Shown: piece after piece, positions 38,698 to 52,391 of the stretch
Numbering within the stretch: the stretch's first letter is position 1
Layout: each line of letters starts with the position of its first letter
Origin: Acanthosoma haemorrhoidale
Lineage: Eukaryota > Arthropoda > Insecta > Hemiptera > Acanthosomatidae
Direction: 5' to 3'
Length of the DNA: 64,000 nt
Assembly (NCBI GenBank): GCA_930367205.1
Contig: OV884011.1
Span: forward strand, 172,619,226-172,683,225
Notes under the pieces: generated by a model
Databases searched by the model: none
What the model was told of the DNA's origin: nothing
The model's input: only the letters and a program-made list of their open reading frames with translations
Program-made: the position numbers and the translations under genes

Positions 38698-39398
38698 GGA
38701 CTCAGATCAATTAAAGTTATTAAAATACGCTATGAATCAAAACCAACAGGTTTTTCTCGCACAATTAGTTCAACAAAGTCGTTCTAGCCAAGACTTTCTA
38801 CCATCCGTCACAAATGTATCTAACATACGGAAAAGAATTTCAAATTTTACCAACAGCGGTTTGAAAATTATCTAAAAATGAAGGAAAGTTTTGCGGATAA
38901 AGTAAAATGTGCTCAAATGCTATCGGGGCACCTAATTATAACACAGTGGCAGCTCTTGTTGCTCCCAAAACACCGGCAGATCTCAGTTATGAAGAATTAA
39001 TAAAGGTCCTCGAACAACATTTAGCACCTAGCCGAAATTTATTAGTCGCTCAACACCATTTTTTATCCACTTACCAAAAAGAAAATGAGACAATTTCTGA
39101 CTATATCGCATCGCTACGACGTGACCTTTCTGATTGTGATTATAACGTGGAATGCACATGTAAACTTAAGGTGTCCGCTGCAGACTTTTTCTTACGAGCG
39201 CAGTTTATTCGTGGAATTAACAATAACAGTATTCGAGAAAAGATTTTAGAATCTGATACATTTGAATTTACGGATATTATAAAAAAAGCTATCGCACTCA
39301 AAGCATCAAAAGCAAATAGCCGTGAGTTAGCTAATACACAGACTTTTTCTATCAATTATACAAATCGAGCATCTACCTCCAATGGGTACAGAAGGTAA
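38698..39398 (+). pseudogene. gag remnant of Gypsy element
   Basis: Begins at ATG 38698 (MDSDQLKLL), is interrupted by a stop near 38872, and resumes in another frame through 38907-39398. The second part has a Gypsy Gag capsid-like pattern: ELIKVLEQHLAP, then DYIASLRRDLSDC and FIRGINNNSIREKIL. No CCHC knuckle is visible after it, so the nucleocapsid end appears lost or decayed. Structural protein of the intracellular particle, now broken. Confidence 0.8.
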
Positions 39399-39649
39399 AA
39401 CACAAATACTCAAACCGAAATCAGCGTACCAGATCACAATGAAGCGGTCGTGTAAGAAAGCTCCATGCATAAAGTATCAACTGACGAACCAGCGACACAA
39501 ACAAACTATTATGCCGACCGGAGTATGAATAAAATGGCTCCTGTCAATATTCACCCCATATCAAAATTATCACAGGATTCAGGGCAATACCAGGTATCGA
39601 TCAAAATCGAAAATACTTATTAAAGTTTTGAAACACGCTCATACCTGAA

Positions 39650-42600
39650 ACTCAATTCAAACAATTAAAAATAAACAGCCACTTCAACCCTCAAATATCG
39701 CTTTTAAATCATATACAGACAACGTTTTTCAACCCCTGGGAAAAACAAAAGTAAAATTGGATTATAAAAACACTGTATCTTATGAAGACCTATATGTGGT
39801 CCCTGATGGTTATGCCCCCTTGCTGGGACGAATGTGGATTAGACACTTGCAAATAAACTTACAAGGCACGGACAAAGAGAACAAAACAGTTAACGTTTCC
39901 CAGAAACCATTATCAATTAACAACGGATATTGAACACCTTTTCCCTGAAATTTTTGTCCAAAAAGTTAGATGTGTACCAGGTTTTATTATCAAACTGCAA
40001 CTCCGTGAAAATAAAAAACCGAGTTATACTCCAGAAAGAAATGTCACGTACGCACTGCGGGAAAAGGTTGAAATCGAATTAGACTCACTCGAGGCAGCAG
40101 GCATAATATCTAAAGCACCGACAAGCGATTGGGGGTCCCCCTTGGTAGTTATACCCAAAGGTGATGGCACAGTTAGACTGTGCGTAGATTATAAGGTGGG
40201 GTTAAATGACCTCTTGGTAAATACCAATTACCCAATAAAGAAAGTTGCTAAACAGCCTCCGAAATTCAAGGTATTTTTGTCGATTAGACTTGTTTAAAGC
40301 ATACTTACACCTGAAAACAGACGAAAAATACAGCATCATCTAAACCATTACCACACACCGCGGAACTTATCGTATGAAAAGATTAAGCTTCGGCATCAAA
40401 CCGCACTGGCAGAATTCAACCGGGTTTTAGATGAGATATTCAAAGGCTTAAAAAAAACCATAGCATATTTAGACAACATCATTGTACACGGCGAATCAGA
40501 AGACGAATGCGAAATAAACCTACTTCCTTGGCTCAAGAGGTTAAAAGCGTATGACCTTCATCTGAATAAAAACAAATGCACGTTTTTCAAAACGAAAATA
40601 GAATATCTTGGTCATGTAGTGGAGCACAATCGAATATGGAAATCTTTTTCAAAAATAAAGGCAGTTATCGACATGCCCAGACCAGTGAACGTACCAGAGC
40701 TACGGCGTTTTATGGGTATGGTCACATATTATTCTCGGTTCTTGCCAAACCTGTCATCTTTGACTTACCCCCTGCGCAAGTTACTCGGTAGAGATCAGAA
40801 ATATTTTTGGTCCACGAAATGCGAAGCAGCATTTATAAAACTCAAAAAACGAGATAGCAAGTGACATAGTGATTATTCCATTTAGCCCGGATCTACCAGT
40901 TACGCTAACGACCGATGGTAGCCCGACTGGAATAGCGGCTGTACTTGCCCATGTTATCAACCAGGTAGAACGACCTATAGCATTCCCATCACGTTCCTTA
41001 TCGAAGGAAGAGCAGAATTACTCGCAACTTAACAGGCTTTAGCCATAGTTTTTGCTGTTGATCATTTTTTCGGTTTTCTTAATGGGCGACGTTTCTCTCT
41101 CATCACGGATAACCAACCATTAACCCGTAATGTTTTTCACCCAAGAAATTAGTTACCGAAAATGACCTCTGCTTATTGCGTTATGCTTCCTTCTTAGCAG
41201 GTTTTGATTACACCGTTCAGTTTAAGAAAGGATCTGACAACGAAAATGTTGATTGTTTATCAAGGTCACCTATAAAGTTAACCAGGAAATCGTCAGACAT
41301 GTTCATCAATGAAGAAGTCCATCAACTGTGTACATCACAAATTTTCAAAATATCAACAGAAATGCTTACACTCGATGTCATTGCGGCAGAGACGGAAAAA
41401 TATCCAGAATTATCAAAAATCAAGCACGAGCTATTGCCGACGTCAATAGATAGCGAGTACACCCTAGACAGTGGCATACTGTTTAAGAGCGATAGAGTTG
41501 TAATCCCAAAAAGTCTACAGGCAGAAGTACTAAAACAGCTGCACTCAACTCACGTTGGCATTACTAAAATAAAGCAATTAGCACGCCGACATTGTACATG
41601 GACAAACATAGATAAATGAATAGAGAAAATGGTCAGGGAGTGCCAGGAGTGTTCATCCGTTAAAAGTAGCCCGGCAAAGGCTCCAGTTCACCAATGGGAC
41701 CCTCCGGAAAATAACTGGGACCGTGTGCATATTGACTATGCGGGCCCATTCCAAGGATATAATTACCTGCTCCTCATTGATGCAAAACCACGCTGGGCAG
41801 AACTAAAAATCTGTAAAAATGCTACCGAATACTATAAGTACAATCGAATTATTGTGTTTTCAACACACGGCTATCCATTTGTACTAGTATTAGATAACGC
41901 CTCTATCTTCACTAATAAAACCTTCAAAAATTATTGGCATAAAGCAAAAATTCGAGGCACCAGGGCACCCAGCCACAAATGGCTTGGCTGAGCGCAACGT
42001 GCAGACGTTAAAGAACCGGCTAAAAACTATGAGCGCAGAAAAGTTACCTATGAAACAAAAGATAGAGAAAATACTTCTTCATTATCGGAAAACGCCACTG
42101 GCCGATGAAACATCACCAGCTGAGAAATACCTGAACTGGCAAATAAGAACCAGATTAGACGCCTTACGACCTTTCACGACCCAAAATCTCATCAAGTAAC
42201 CCTACCATGGACCAGATCTCTTCAAGTAGGGGAGAGGGTGAATACCACATTTGTTATCAACAACAAGGTGGAAAGGAGGCAAGGAAAAATCACAGGAAAG
42301 CTGGGAGGCCTTCATTACATGGTACAGCTTGATGGAGAGAGATGGAAAATAAAACGAAACATTGACCAACTTAAAAGATTGGGAGCTAAAAAGGTCGCAT
42401 TTAAAGAACCTTTACCAGAATACCATCACCACAACATAGAAAAGAGACACGAATATGAGTCTCATCAGCCAAGAGCAATACCAGTACCACAGTCTATACC
42501 AGAAACAGAATCCATACCAGAAGCAACACCAGAACCAGAATCTATACCAGAAGTAACACCAGAATCCATACCAGAAGCAACACCAGCACCAGAATCTATA

Positions 42601-42705
42601 ACCGCTCCATACTTTATACAAGAACCAGACCATGAAACACAGCCCAGAAAATCCGAAAGAATGAAAATACGGACAGATTACCTACAGGATTATTTAACAT
42701 ACTAG
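39650..42705 (+). pseudogene. pol remnant of Gypsy element (PR-RT-RH-IN)
   Basis: Pieces of Pol can be followed in shifting frames. A protease end (PLLGRMWI) is at 39790-39850. RT runs from VRCVPGF (about 39965) to FMGMVTYYSRFLPNL (about 40710-40760); its active-site box reads YLDN at 40466-40477 instead of YLDD. RNase H (TTDGSPTG, near 40915) has stops. The integrase zinc-binding region is at about 41540-41660 (HSTHVG, then CQECSS), and the catalytic region has HIDYAGPF and VLDNAS, with AERNVQTLK at 41984-42010. After a stop near 42197, a frame at 42238-42705 holds the chromatin-binding-like tail and PESIPE-type repeats. Confidence 0.88.
42481..42605 (+). repeat. Pro/Glu-rich coding repeats at the Gypsy Pol C-terminus
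   Basis: Short imperfect units encode variants of IPEATPEPES and IPEVTPESI in tandem. Such low-complexity tails vary between elements. On the opposite strand they create a spurious Phe/Trp/Tyr-rich open frame. Confidence 0.8.
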
Positions 42706-42850
42706 TAAAACATTATTTAACATACGTCTTAAAGATTTTTATATTTATTTTTTTTTCTATGTATTTCTCTTATATGTATATATATATTCTATTTACCTTT
42801 TTATTTTATTTTGTAACTTGTTTCGAATTTTTTTTTTGTGGTGGAGAAAC

Positions 42851-42927
42851 TGTTGTAACCCTGATTTGTAACCACTGTTGTAACCTACTCCTGTTGTGTA
42901 TAGCTAATGATCAAGGTTAAGCAATGT
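42851..42927 (+). repeat. Truncated 3' LTR of Gypsy element
   Basis: The first 77 bases match the 5' LTR with two differences and are preceded by a short purine-rich gtggtggagaaac (probable polypurine tract). Homology stops at about 42927, so the terminal half and any target duplication are missing. Confidence 0.85.
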
Positions 42928-45900
42928 ATTAAGGGTAATTGTAAATAAAACACGAAAATAAACTATATTAGTCAGTTTAATTATTATAAAGTATTACATT
43001 AAGTGTTGTGTACGTATTTTTACATTAACTTAAATGTAGGCTATTATTAAATTATCTATTGATTAGTAAATATATTTTGCCTAAACATAAAATACTTATT
43101 GATCAGAAAGAATCATTTTCAAAATCGACTTCACTAATGATTGGGCAACTTTTGCCGTAGCCGCGTTCTGAATATTATTAGAAACTTCGAGTAGGTGGTA
43201 CTTTTTGGAATAATTAGCAATAATTTATAATATAATATATAGCCATTAGAACCGTTAACAAATAGTATAAAAAACATAAGGGCACATTTACATGATTATA
43301 AGAATGTGTAAAAATGCCCCATGTGCCTTCGGCATGTTTTCAACAAAAGGTAACTTGTGAGCTTTGTTCATAATATATACATTTAACTGAATATCTTAAC
43401 ATAACCATAAAATAATAGTATGCTAGGATCAATTATAATAAATTGTAATAATTAAATGGTAAATTTACAATAAAGGCCGATATAATGGTGTAAACATTTA
43501 CTCACCAAAGCAAAAACTGCTCTCTCTTGGTTGTAACTCGTTACACTGGCGTGAAGTCTCGCACTGGCGTCGATAGCATTGCATTAGCAATGGTGGCCTC
43601 AAAGACTCGTCTATCGTGACAATTGCTGCGCTTCCCGTTGGTCGAACTTCAAGAGAGTTATTTTTGAAATTGGAGAATTATTAATATACTTTGACTACAG
43701 TTGCTTGAAATCAAAACTATACATCCATCCTAATTACTGCCTAAACTGTACTGATACCTTAACAGTTCACTTATAGTTAAAATTACTATTAGCCCGCTTT
43801 AGGGTGACAAGGGTCCATAAAACAAAAGGAAACAGAATAGGGAAGAAGAGAAATATAGGGCTGGTTAAGGGAATAATAGAAGCTTGTTGAAGAGGTGAAT
43901 ATTTTGAAGAGGCTGTCCTAGATACAGGCCAAGATAAACTGCTTAATGCCTTCGCGTGCTGTCTTGGGCTTCTTCACTTTATGTAACTTTAATACCAACC
44001 TTGCTCTCAAGCTATTTAAGTCCGCATCTGAATATATCGTTACAAATCCCAATGAAGAAATCTGCTCTACAATGTTGCCAGATGTTATTTAAACTTCAAG
44101 ACATCTATTTAAAAGAATAATTATGTTTGTAACCTGTAGTTTACTTCGAATTGTTTTTAAACCTTCACTTAATACACCCAAAGAAATTTGATGTATCAGC
44201 CAATTTTTTTAACCTAAAGGCGGGCGCACATTTGGACCAAACAGCCGAAAAAGTTAGAATTCTGCAAGCACGCTAGAAATACTAGCGTTGACGTGCAACT
44301 ATTAAACCGTGAAAGCGTTTGCTACTAATAAACGAATGCTGCTATTGTGGGTTTGGTACCTGAAAAATTTTAATTTTTGTTTCGACCAAAGACGTAAGAA
44401 CTAACATCACATCCTATTATACCTTATTTAAATCAACTACAAGTAGTTAATTATTATTATTATTATTACTTTATCATATATTATTTTATAATTGGCACAA
44501 TGAAAATATTGTTAATCTTTCAGAGCAAAATATTAACAACCGTTACTAAAATTAACACAAATAAATGATCACCAGCGAACTAACAGAGATCGACTTCGTT
44601 AAAAAAAGGATTTAACTTTATATAAGTATTCATACCGTACAGATCCAGAAGTAAAACTATGACAAGCGAGTTTAGATGTAGCATAGAATTTACAAGCGCA
44701 ATAAAAAATGATCAAGTGACATACCAGCTGGGGTGAATCACATGCCTGATCAGATAATTAGCACCTTCATTTATTCATCAAACAACTCACATCCCATGAC
44801 CCAATGACCTGTCTATCTATCTATCCTATATCCTATAACACCAGAAGGTTGGTAGGAGCATGCCACCAATTAGGACACTAAGGAGGAAGAACGAGAGTCT
44901 CAGAGTTCACAGGAGCAGTCCAGAACTACTAAGTCTCAAAGTGACTATATAGCAGTATATACGAGACTTTGCCAGCCTACACTAGGCCCAAGCAAGGTCC
45001 TCTATCTTAGTCTGAGATCAATTCCTAACCAGGTCCACATTCACAGTCTAATCTACCAATTCTGAAGAAGACTATAGCAGTTCATAGCAGCATATTGCAC
45101 GGTTAGATAATGTTGTATGCTCATGCATTTAATAAATATTCACCGCCCATTATATCGACTCAATTAGCCTGAAAATGATTGCTGTAATACCTTACTGATT
45201 CCTGCGCAAGATTGTACGTTAGATTATTTTTGACTGATGCTATAATGATATAATAAAATAGGTTAAATTAAAATTAGTCAGCTGTCCCCTAAACATCGAA
45301 TAAATGGTAGATGCCCAAATAGGAATGTATGTCCTAGGAAATTAAACCACATGGCATCTGAGAAGTCTTGGCATAAGTCATAGAACAAAAGTAGTTCTAA
45401 CCACATTCAAAATTATCCTAAATAAGAGGAGTCACATTCATAAAAACCTGAACATACATGATAAATAATAAATTGTGTATCACTTAGTTCCTATTTCTTT
45501 AGACTCTAATGACACTTGAAGTTTCTCAGACAATTTTAATAGTCATTTTGTCCTTTCAGCTGATCTACCATGCCTGTGAACAGATTCTACCTAGGCTAAA
45601 TTAGAATTGCACACTCATAAAATAACCATGATGAGATTACACTTCTCTAACTGAACTTACAGGATTTGTTGTGTTTCATTAACAGGTGAATTCTACTTGC
45701 ATTTCAGCTGAACGTAGTTGACTAATATCTTTCCAAGGTTCTACATGTGCGAAATGTGTCCCCGAAATTTCTCTAAAAAATAAAAGGCTTTAGATCAACC
45801 GGAGAGATGAAATGACTTTAATTTGACAAAATTTTAAATTTTGGCTGAGGAATAAACAGAATATGAATTCCCGTACAAGTTGAAAACTTGGTTTTGCGGG

Positions 45901-46406
45901 AGGTGTAAAGGGATAGAGCGTAAGATCAGGGATGAATGATCTGTTTGCTGGCTACGGCTGGTGTTCCAGCGATAAACCACCAAGATAATCCTTCAGCGAA
46001 ATCAAATTTACGACCCGACCGTGTTTTTGCAAGATAAGCAAAAGGGGTGGATTGCTAACAAGGTCGTATCGGACGCTGGCACGAAACGCTGGTATGGGAG
46101 ACTTCAACTCTAAAATTTGATTATACCGTCCTTCGCCGAGCACAGATAGCAACGTCAACGAAGGCAGTATTAGTGAATCAAACCAGAACCAACCATTGCG
46201 ACTGTTTACATCATCTACATTTACTTACTTTATTGATATGTGGTTAGAGGGGGGAATTTAGTGAAGATTATGATAATAAAACATCAATTAGCAACGTATT
46301 TCCCAAAATATCATTTACATTAAATTTAACCAGCACTAACTAATATGACACGTTTAGGTCAATAATTCTTGCGTTTGAATTTTCTTAAAATTAATCGATC
46401 TAATCA
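42928..46406. other. Non-genic stretch
   Basis: AT-rich sequence with GC-richer patches at 43500-43640 and 44820-45150. The latter ends near aataaatattcaccgcc and might be an old LTR, but no second copy or target duplication is present. An 81-bp patch around 46000 is also unassigned. Confidence 0.45.
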
Positions 46407-46815
46407 GCTTTATTGTGATAAAATTATAATCTACCTCATTGGGAAATAAGTAATTGTGATAAATGTTTTCGTTCATACCATATTAATCATTTTCATTCAC
46501 TCGCTCATTCATACAGTATTTACAAACAGCCCAGAGACCTCCGAAATTCACATGGTTGTCACCTCCCTCGCATGCGAAAGAGGAAGCGGAGTCTTGGGTA
46601 GTCCCCCACGCTCCATCAGCCGCGTCACCAGATACGAGCCAGCGGAGGCTGACCAAGAGCGCGAGAGCCACATACGCTCAGAACATGATTGGGGAAACTA
46701 GCCATTGCCAGAACTCCCACAGTTACGAATTTACAGCAGGTCACGAGGTCTCTGCCGTTTTAGTCTCCAAGGAGGATTGTAGGGATGAATGGTGCAGTAC
46801 ACTGACTGTACTAGG
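46407..46815 (-). mobile_element. Jockey-type LINE copy E, 3' fragment
   Basis: Matches copies A-C from the segment just upstream of the RRLKR-type tail to the 3' UTR. The 5' edge is at about 46815, where it changes to an A/G-rich tract. Frames are broken. No confident target duplication was found. Confidence 0.8.
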
Positions 46816-49800
46816 AAAAAAGAGAAAAAAAGAAGTACATTCATATGAACAATAAAGCCCCAAAATGTAAGTGCTAGGGAGTATTTTCGACTAAACGGAT
46901 TTAATTTTATTAAAAAATACTTTATTTAAATAATTAATTCATATTATTTTTGGACTGTTAAAAACCTTTTGGAAAATTATCACAAGTTAAAAAGATTTTG
47001 AACGGAAAGCTGATAAATAAGTTTAAGAAGACAGGGTAGGGCCTTAATTAACCATTAATATTTTTCATTTTTCATTCTAACAAAAATTAAATAAGCATCA
47101 TCTATAAGTTCTACAACAATTATCCGCAAATCAAATATTCAAATGATTCCACATATACATATAATATATCCAATATAAGATGATACTTGGTAGATCTCTC
47201 AAGACACAGTAGTTGATATAAACTTCTGAAAACGTAGATACAAATATACATAGAATGAAACGAAAGTATAATAAGATCAATTTTCAAAAAAAATAAGTTA
47301 CATTCGAAGGGATATTTTGGATTGGATTTTTGAACACAAACATTTCTTTCGGTCAGGGACTTGAACAAGCAAGTTCGGTTGTTTCAAACCACCGCAGTCC
47401 CGTGGGTTTGTATTTGTTTTTGTTTTTTTTGTCCTTCAGTTGTGAAAACATCAGATATAGCCAATAGCTAACAAAAAGGTTTTCCGTGTCCGGCTTACCC
47501 ATACCAAATGACAACCTTTCATTGAAAACGAAATGAAATCGGAAGGGCTTGTCGGTTTAAACCAACTTTAATCCCCGTAGAATCGAATGCTTTTCATTCA
47601 TCTCTTAAAATGATCAGTGGTCTCAATTAAATACTAGTATGTAGACGGAGGTAAATATAGCAACATCTAAATGTCAGTAAACAATTTATAATAATCATTA
47701 AATATCAAGAAGAATTATGGTGCACTTAATGGATGCTCTTATTTATAATACTATTAACTACAAGAATTGCATAAAAGGCACAAGCCATAGATGTCAATTG
47801 TATTCCATTGTGTACATACGTAAAATGAAACAGATAGCTCGTACCTTTGAAATAAAAGTAGCATGAATAAACAACAAATTATGTCCGCTATTACCAAAAT
47901 AAACATTTAACAATGAACATTATGATTTGGATGATAATGTGATAATAATAATGAGATCAATGGCCATCTACTAGCAAAATATTGTTTTTTTGCAACTCCA
48001 AGGAATTTGAAGACAAAATAGGTCATTTATTTTTCGGACTACATTGAACAACTAATCTTGTTAGATTGATTGAAATTTTGGTAGATTAATCTTGCCTACC
48101 TTATTAAAAATAATTAATAGTATGTATTATATTAAACATATAATACATATTGTTAATTACACCCAATCTTCAAATAGGTCCCTCCTAGTAAAAGGATACC
48201 TTCCACTCCTGTAAATTTCATGTTATTTTATTCGTCTTATCAAATTTTAAGAGCATAGAAAAAAAATTATTACTTAAGACTTTGATGAGTCAAATCTGTT
48301 GTTACCCTACTTTTTAATTTATTTCTAATTACTAAATTTATTAATGACGCCTTATTATTTGTCGTAGGACTGGTTGTATTTTGGGCATAATCATCGAATA
48401 ATGATTTTGCCGTTTGACATGATGCGCCTAAAATAAACATTGTTTGAGTTGATGTTGTGAACCCGGTGTCAATGACAAAATCAAAACAAAAATTTTAAAA
48501 AGAAAGGTCTAGTCAGAAAGATAAAATAACTAATTTAATTCTCTACTCTAATTCTACTCAAAATATTTTTTTAATAACAAAGAATTAATTAATCTCTTAT
48601 TCACACTTCATATATTTTGTGGAGACATGTAGCTATGATTTTCCTGTATCCGTAGAACCTTTCTTTCATTTCTCTAGTTTAAGCGTGAGCTCATAAAATC
48701 AACTCAGAAGGACAGATGAGTAATAACGTGAATATATCTGATTTTTGAAAAAACAAATCCCCTAAATGGAAAGACACGGCAGTAAAGATTTTGAAGAAAT
48801 TTATTAGAAAAATTAATATATGTTAAATAAGATATTGTGTAAATGATAAAGCATCAAATTTCAAACAAATTTGATATATTAAAACAAACAATATGAAATA
48901 AGTGTGTTCTGAGATACGAAACGAGAACGCATAGCAAATGGAAGAAAGGAGGAAGATGGATGAAGCAATAATGGCAAAAGAGTTGTGTAACATAACCCAA
49001 GTTCTATAGAGGAAGGGGAGGGTGATGCGCCATGGCGTAATTGGAAATCTACTTTAGTTTAAATAAAGAACTTCCTTAGTAAGGGAAAATTTATACGTAA
49101 TGGATTTGTGAACCTATTTTGCTTAGGCAGAGCAATCTCTAATCAATTCCTCTTCAATTGTGGCATCAAATCCATGTCCATGTCAGATTAACTACTGCTT
49201 GCTATATTCAAGTCATTGTCAAACTTGACACGTAGTTTTTGACAAATATATCATGATTTTATTTCAAAACCAAATAGTTTCAAAGGGTCGAGAAATTTTC
49301 ATTAGTGCCATTAAAATATTAGAATCGACAAAACTAAAATTGTGAACGAGACCTAGAGGTAACGGTCACAGCAAGAAGACACTTCCTACCCAGAAGTACA
49401 ACTATGGTGTGCACGTCATTATAACCCGTGCTAACAGCAGAAGTCTTTAACGCTAATACTTATTATCCTAATAATGTATCTTATAATTACCATATGACCC
49501 GCACCTAAGTAACTTAACTCTAGAGAAAGAGGAACCGAAGGTAAAAATAAAAAAAGAAAATAGTGTAATTAAAATATAATATGAACTAAGAGAGCAACAT
49601 CGTAATGCATAAATTTCGAAAGCACAAATGGTTACCGTGAAGGGACCTGTAGGCTTAAATAGCCTTAGTACTTATTGTTATAATGTCATCCGGTTGATTC
49701 AATGAAAATATTACAAAAGGATGACCATGGTGCATCTTTGTTAAAATTAAACCAATTTGTGGTTAAACAAATCTGTTAGGCAAATGATCAATTAGTTAAT

Positions 49801-51545
49801 TATAAATAAGGAATATTTTAATGACGATGTTTAATTATTATGATTTTATTACGATTTCTTCTCTTTGTTCAAATGTTGGCCGATGATGGACTAATGGAGT
49901 CCAAAAAGTCACAAGTTATGACTACACAAATTTTTAAAGAATATTATGAACATTTTTTAAATTTTATCTACCTCCGCATACTTCAATCTAGAAAATATCA
50001 GGATATTCTTTGGTATTTATTTTAATACAGTTTTCATTCAAATAAACGGGAGTTTTCCACTCCAACCAGGAAACCACCATGAATAAAAATCAACGCACCT
50101 CCATATACATCTAAATATTTGACTCGAGGATGTAATTACCGTTAAAAAACTCCTGAAAACCAAAGTATTTTTCTAGAATAGAAAGATAAACTCGGAATCC
50201 TAATTGTATGCAGAATTCAGAAGATGCTGGACCCCTTTGTCGCAGATGTAGCAGGAATGAGGAACACAATTGTCAGCTATCCGTCAAAACTTGTCATGCT
50301 CCTTACAACACCTCGGCATCATAATATACAGAAGAAAATTGTAGAGCATCGGTAAGAGGAAGGGGATTCTTGTCATGAAGAGATCCACAGCCTGGACACC
50401 GACGGCCCAGCCCGGTTCGTTACAACCATAGTAGATATGATACTGGGCCAAGAACCACACTCGAAACTTATGGCCTCTAGCAAGCTAACAAACAGTCCGT
50501 GGTACAAAATATCTTTTCTACAAGTGTGTAGCCGTCCACCACGAAAATGTCCGTACTATCTATGTAATGAAGCAGTTGCTCGAACCGCAATTCCAAAGTA
50601 AACAAATGAATTCTTCGAAAAAGTTTGGATCGTCCAAAAAAATCAACCTTAACGTCATGACTGTTAAATTTTGTTTATTCATAATTGATTTTTTGTCTAA
50701 ACGTTTTGACGTTTGATTGCTGTGTTTCAGCAGCCCAATTAAAATTGTGGAGCCTACCGTTTTATTAAAAAAGAAGTATTACTCTCTTTTTCCATTAATC
50801 CCTTTTCAACTTGGTCGAAAATAGACAGGCAGGAGCATCACGTATAGAGAAAAGGAAGGAAATGTATTAGGCAATACCGTTGAAACAGCTGGCTCACAGT
50901 CAAAAGTAAAGTCCCAATGGATTGCTCCACATTCCGTCCACGTAGCAGTGGTGGCAGTGGCGCCCCAGACGAGGAGCAGATAGCTGCGATCCGCATCACA
51001 GAGAATCAACAGAATCTCCTCCTCCCGCAAACAACTTGCCGCGAATTACCATTTCCTCAGATAGCGAGTGACTCAGCCTGCCTCAGAAAAAAAGGAGGGG
51101 AACCGTATCTCCTTTCCCCCTCAACGTTTCCTTCTGAATATCCAAGTGCATATGGCTGTACATATATATATGTATATAATCAAGCATTCATATCATACTT
51201 TGATTTATTGTACTTTTTCTCTCTTCAAACATTAACGAAGCGAGCAATTTATAAGAACTAAATAGTCGTAGCTCGAAGCCAAGTGTTAATTAAAGATGTT
51301 GAATCCTGATGGTTCAATTCCCAGTTACCCAAAGGACTTTATCTTCTAGACTTACTCAGTCAGACACACTGGAAAGGGACGTAATCAAGTTTCTCACCTT
51401 TAATTTAAGAGTGAACAATTATTTATTTTAAGTAAATTCATAATAAACTTAGTATAGTATAGTTTAACATATATTTTATGAATTTACATGCAACCTTGAT
51501 CAAACGACCATTTTCCGTAATTTACATAAGCCTTTGATATGGACT
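46816..51545. other. Non-genic stretch
   Basis: Mostly AT-rich. At 50215-50600 the sequence reads like decayed coding (a GPLCRRCRNEEH segment in one frame), perhaps the Cys-rich end of a LINE ORF. At 50870-51150 there is a GC-richer complex block with no recognised coding. Neither can be assigned. Confidence 0.45.
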
Positions 51546-52330
51546 GACAATCGGCCCATCCATCGCCCTTCGGAAGCATTGACAAGTTCGAAAGGCATCC
51601 GAAGGTACTCGTAATGCCCACAGCTTGTGGTAAAGGCATTTCTTTCTATCTTCTGGGGACGGTAGATATGGCCAAATTTAAAAAAATATCTGCGGTCCTC
51701 TAAATTATCTAGAAGTTAAATAATCTTTTTAGAGGAGAGAATTTCAAAATAAAAGAAAAAAAAGCTTTATTATGAAGTATCATACAAGCAAATCACTGGT
51801 ATATAGAAATATTAAGAGTTATGTTACTACAAACTGGGTCAGATGTTGGGGAACGAGTGTCGGGAACAAGTGGGGACTGGGTCTAAAGCTGAGACACATA
51901 TGTACAAGAGAAGGGTAGTTTCGGGAATAGGGAGCTAGGTCTAGGAAGTATGCGGTCGCTTACTTAAAAAATAACAAGAAACGCCAGTGACTTCCATGAA
52001 GTCACGAGGCAGGTATACACTAGAAGGAGCTTGCTTCTAATATTCTTAGCATTATATAACTTAGGGATTCCATTAAAAGTGGCAAAGGGTACCTGTATGT
52101 CTTCGTCAATTCATTAAAGCCCCAATAATCCGTGAAAAACCAGTGTTTGATGCTTCCATCCGAGTTCCTCTTGGGTACCAAAACTACAGTTGCGCCCCAA
52201 TGACTAGTGAAAGAAGCCACCATACCCTTATTTAGCATTTCGTCAACGTGTTCCTTAATTACCGTCTTTTGGTGATGAGGCTCCCTATAGGGGCGCTTTA
52301 TAAGTTTGGATTCGGTGTTCTACCACCAAA
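51546..52330 (-). pseudogene. Gypsy-type RT fragment, interrupted
   Basis: Minus-strand translation gives EHVDEMLNKGMVASF, VVLVPKRNSDGSIK and TDYWGFNEL (52330-52045), the N-terminal RT motifs of a Gypsy element. After about 370 bp of unrelated or unrecognisable sequence (about 51675-52040) it resumes with RKNAFTTSCGHYEYLRMPF (about 51665-51590). The catalytic DD box is not present. The family differs from both other Gypsy elements in the window. No LTRs can be assigned with confidence. Confidence 0.82.
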
Positions 52331-52391
52331 TTCCTGCCACCGTTCCTTTCCGGATCTGCGAACACCCCCTTGTATATAAGGGTGGTGGTGG

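Larger units (their letters stand above)
38373..42927 (+). mobile_element. Degenerate Ty3/Gypsy retrotransposon
   Basis: A 5' LTR (38373-38510), gag and pol remnants in order, and a truncated 3' LTR (42851-42927). Over the shared first 77 bases the LTRs differ at two positions, so the age is moderate, yet the body has many stops and frameshifts. The domain order is gag, protease, RT, RNase H and integrase, as in Ty3/Gypsy, with a Pro/Glu-rich C-terminal extension after integrase. The layout resembles K02A2.6-like invertebrate Gypsy elements. It has no env and cannot move by itself. Confidence 0.92.

Noticed and set aside
42412..42633. 73-codon minus frame rich in Phe, Trp and Tyr
   Set aside because: Antisense of the Pro/Glu repeats at the end of the Gypsy pol.
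44820..45150. Possible old LTR ending near an AATAAA-like word
   Set aside because: No second copy, clean termini or target duplication is visible in the window.
51262..51330. ggttcaattccc with a weak A-box-like tagctcgaag upstream
   Set aside because: tRNA-like but the stems do not pair; too weak to call a tRNA or SINE.
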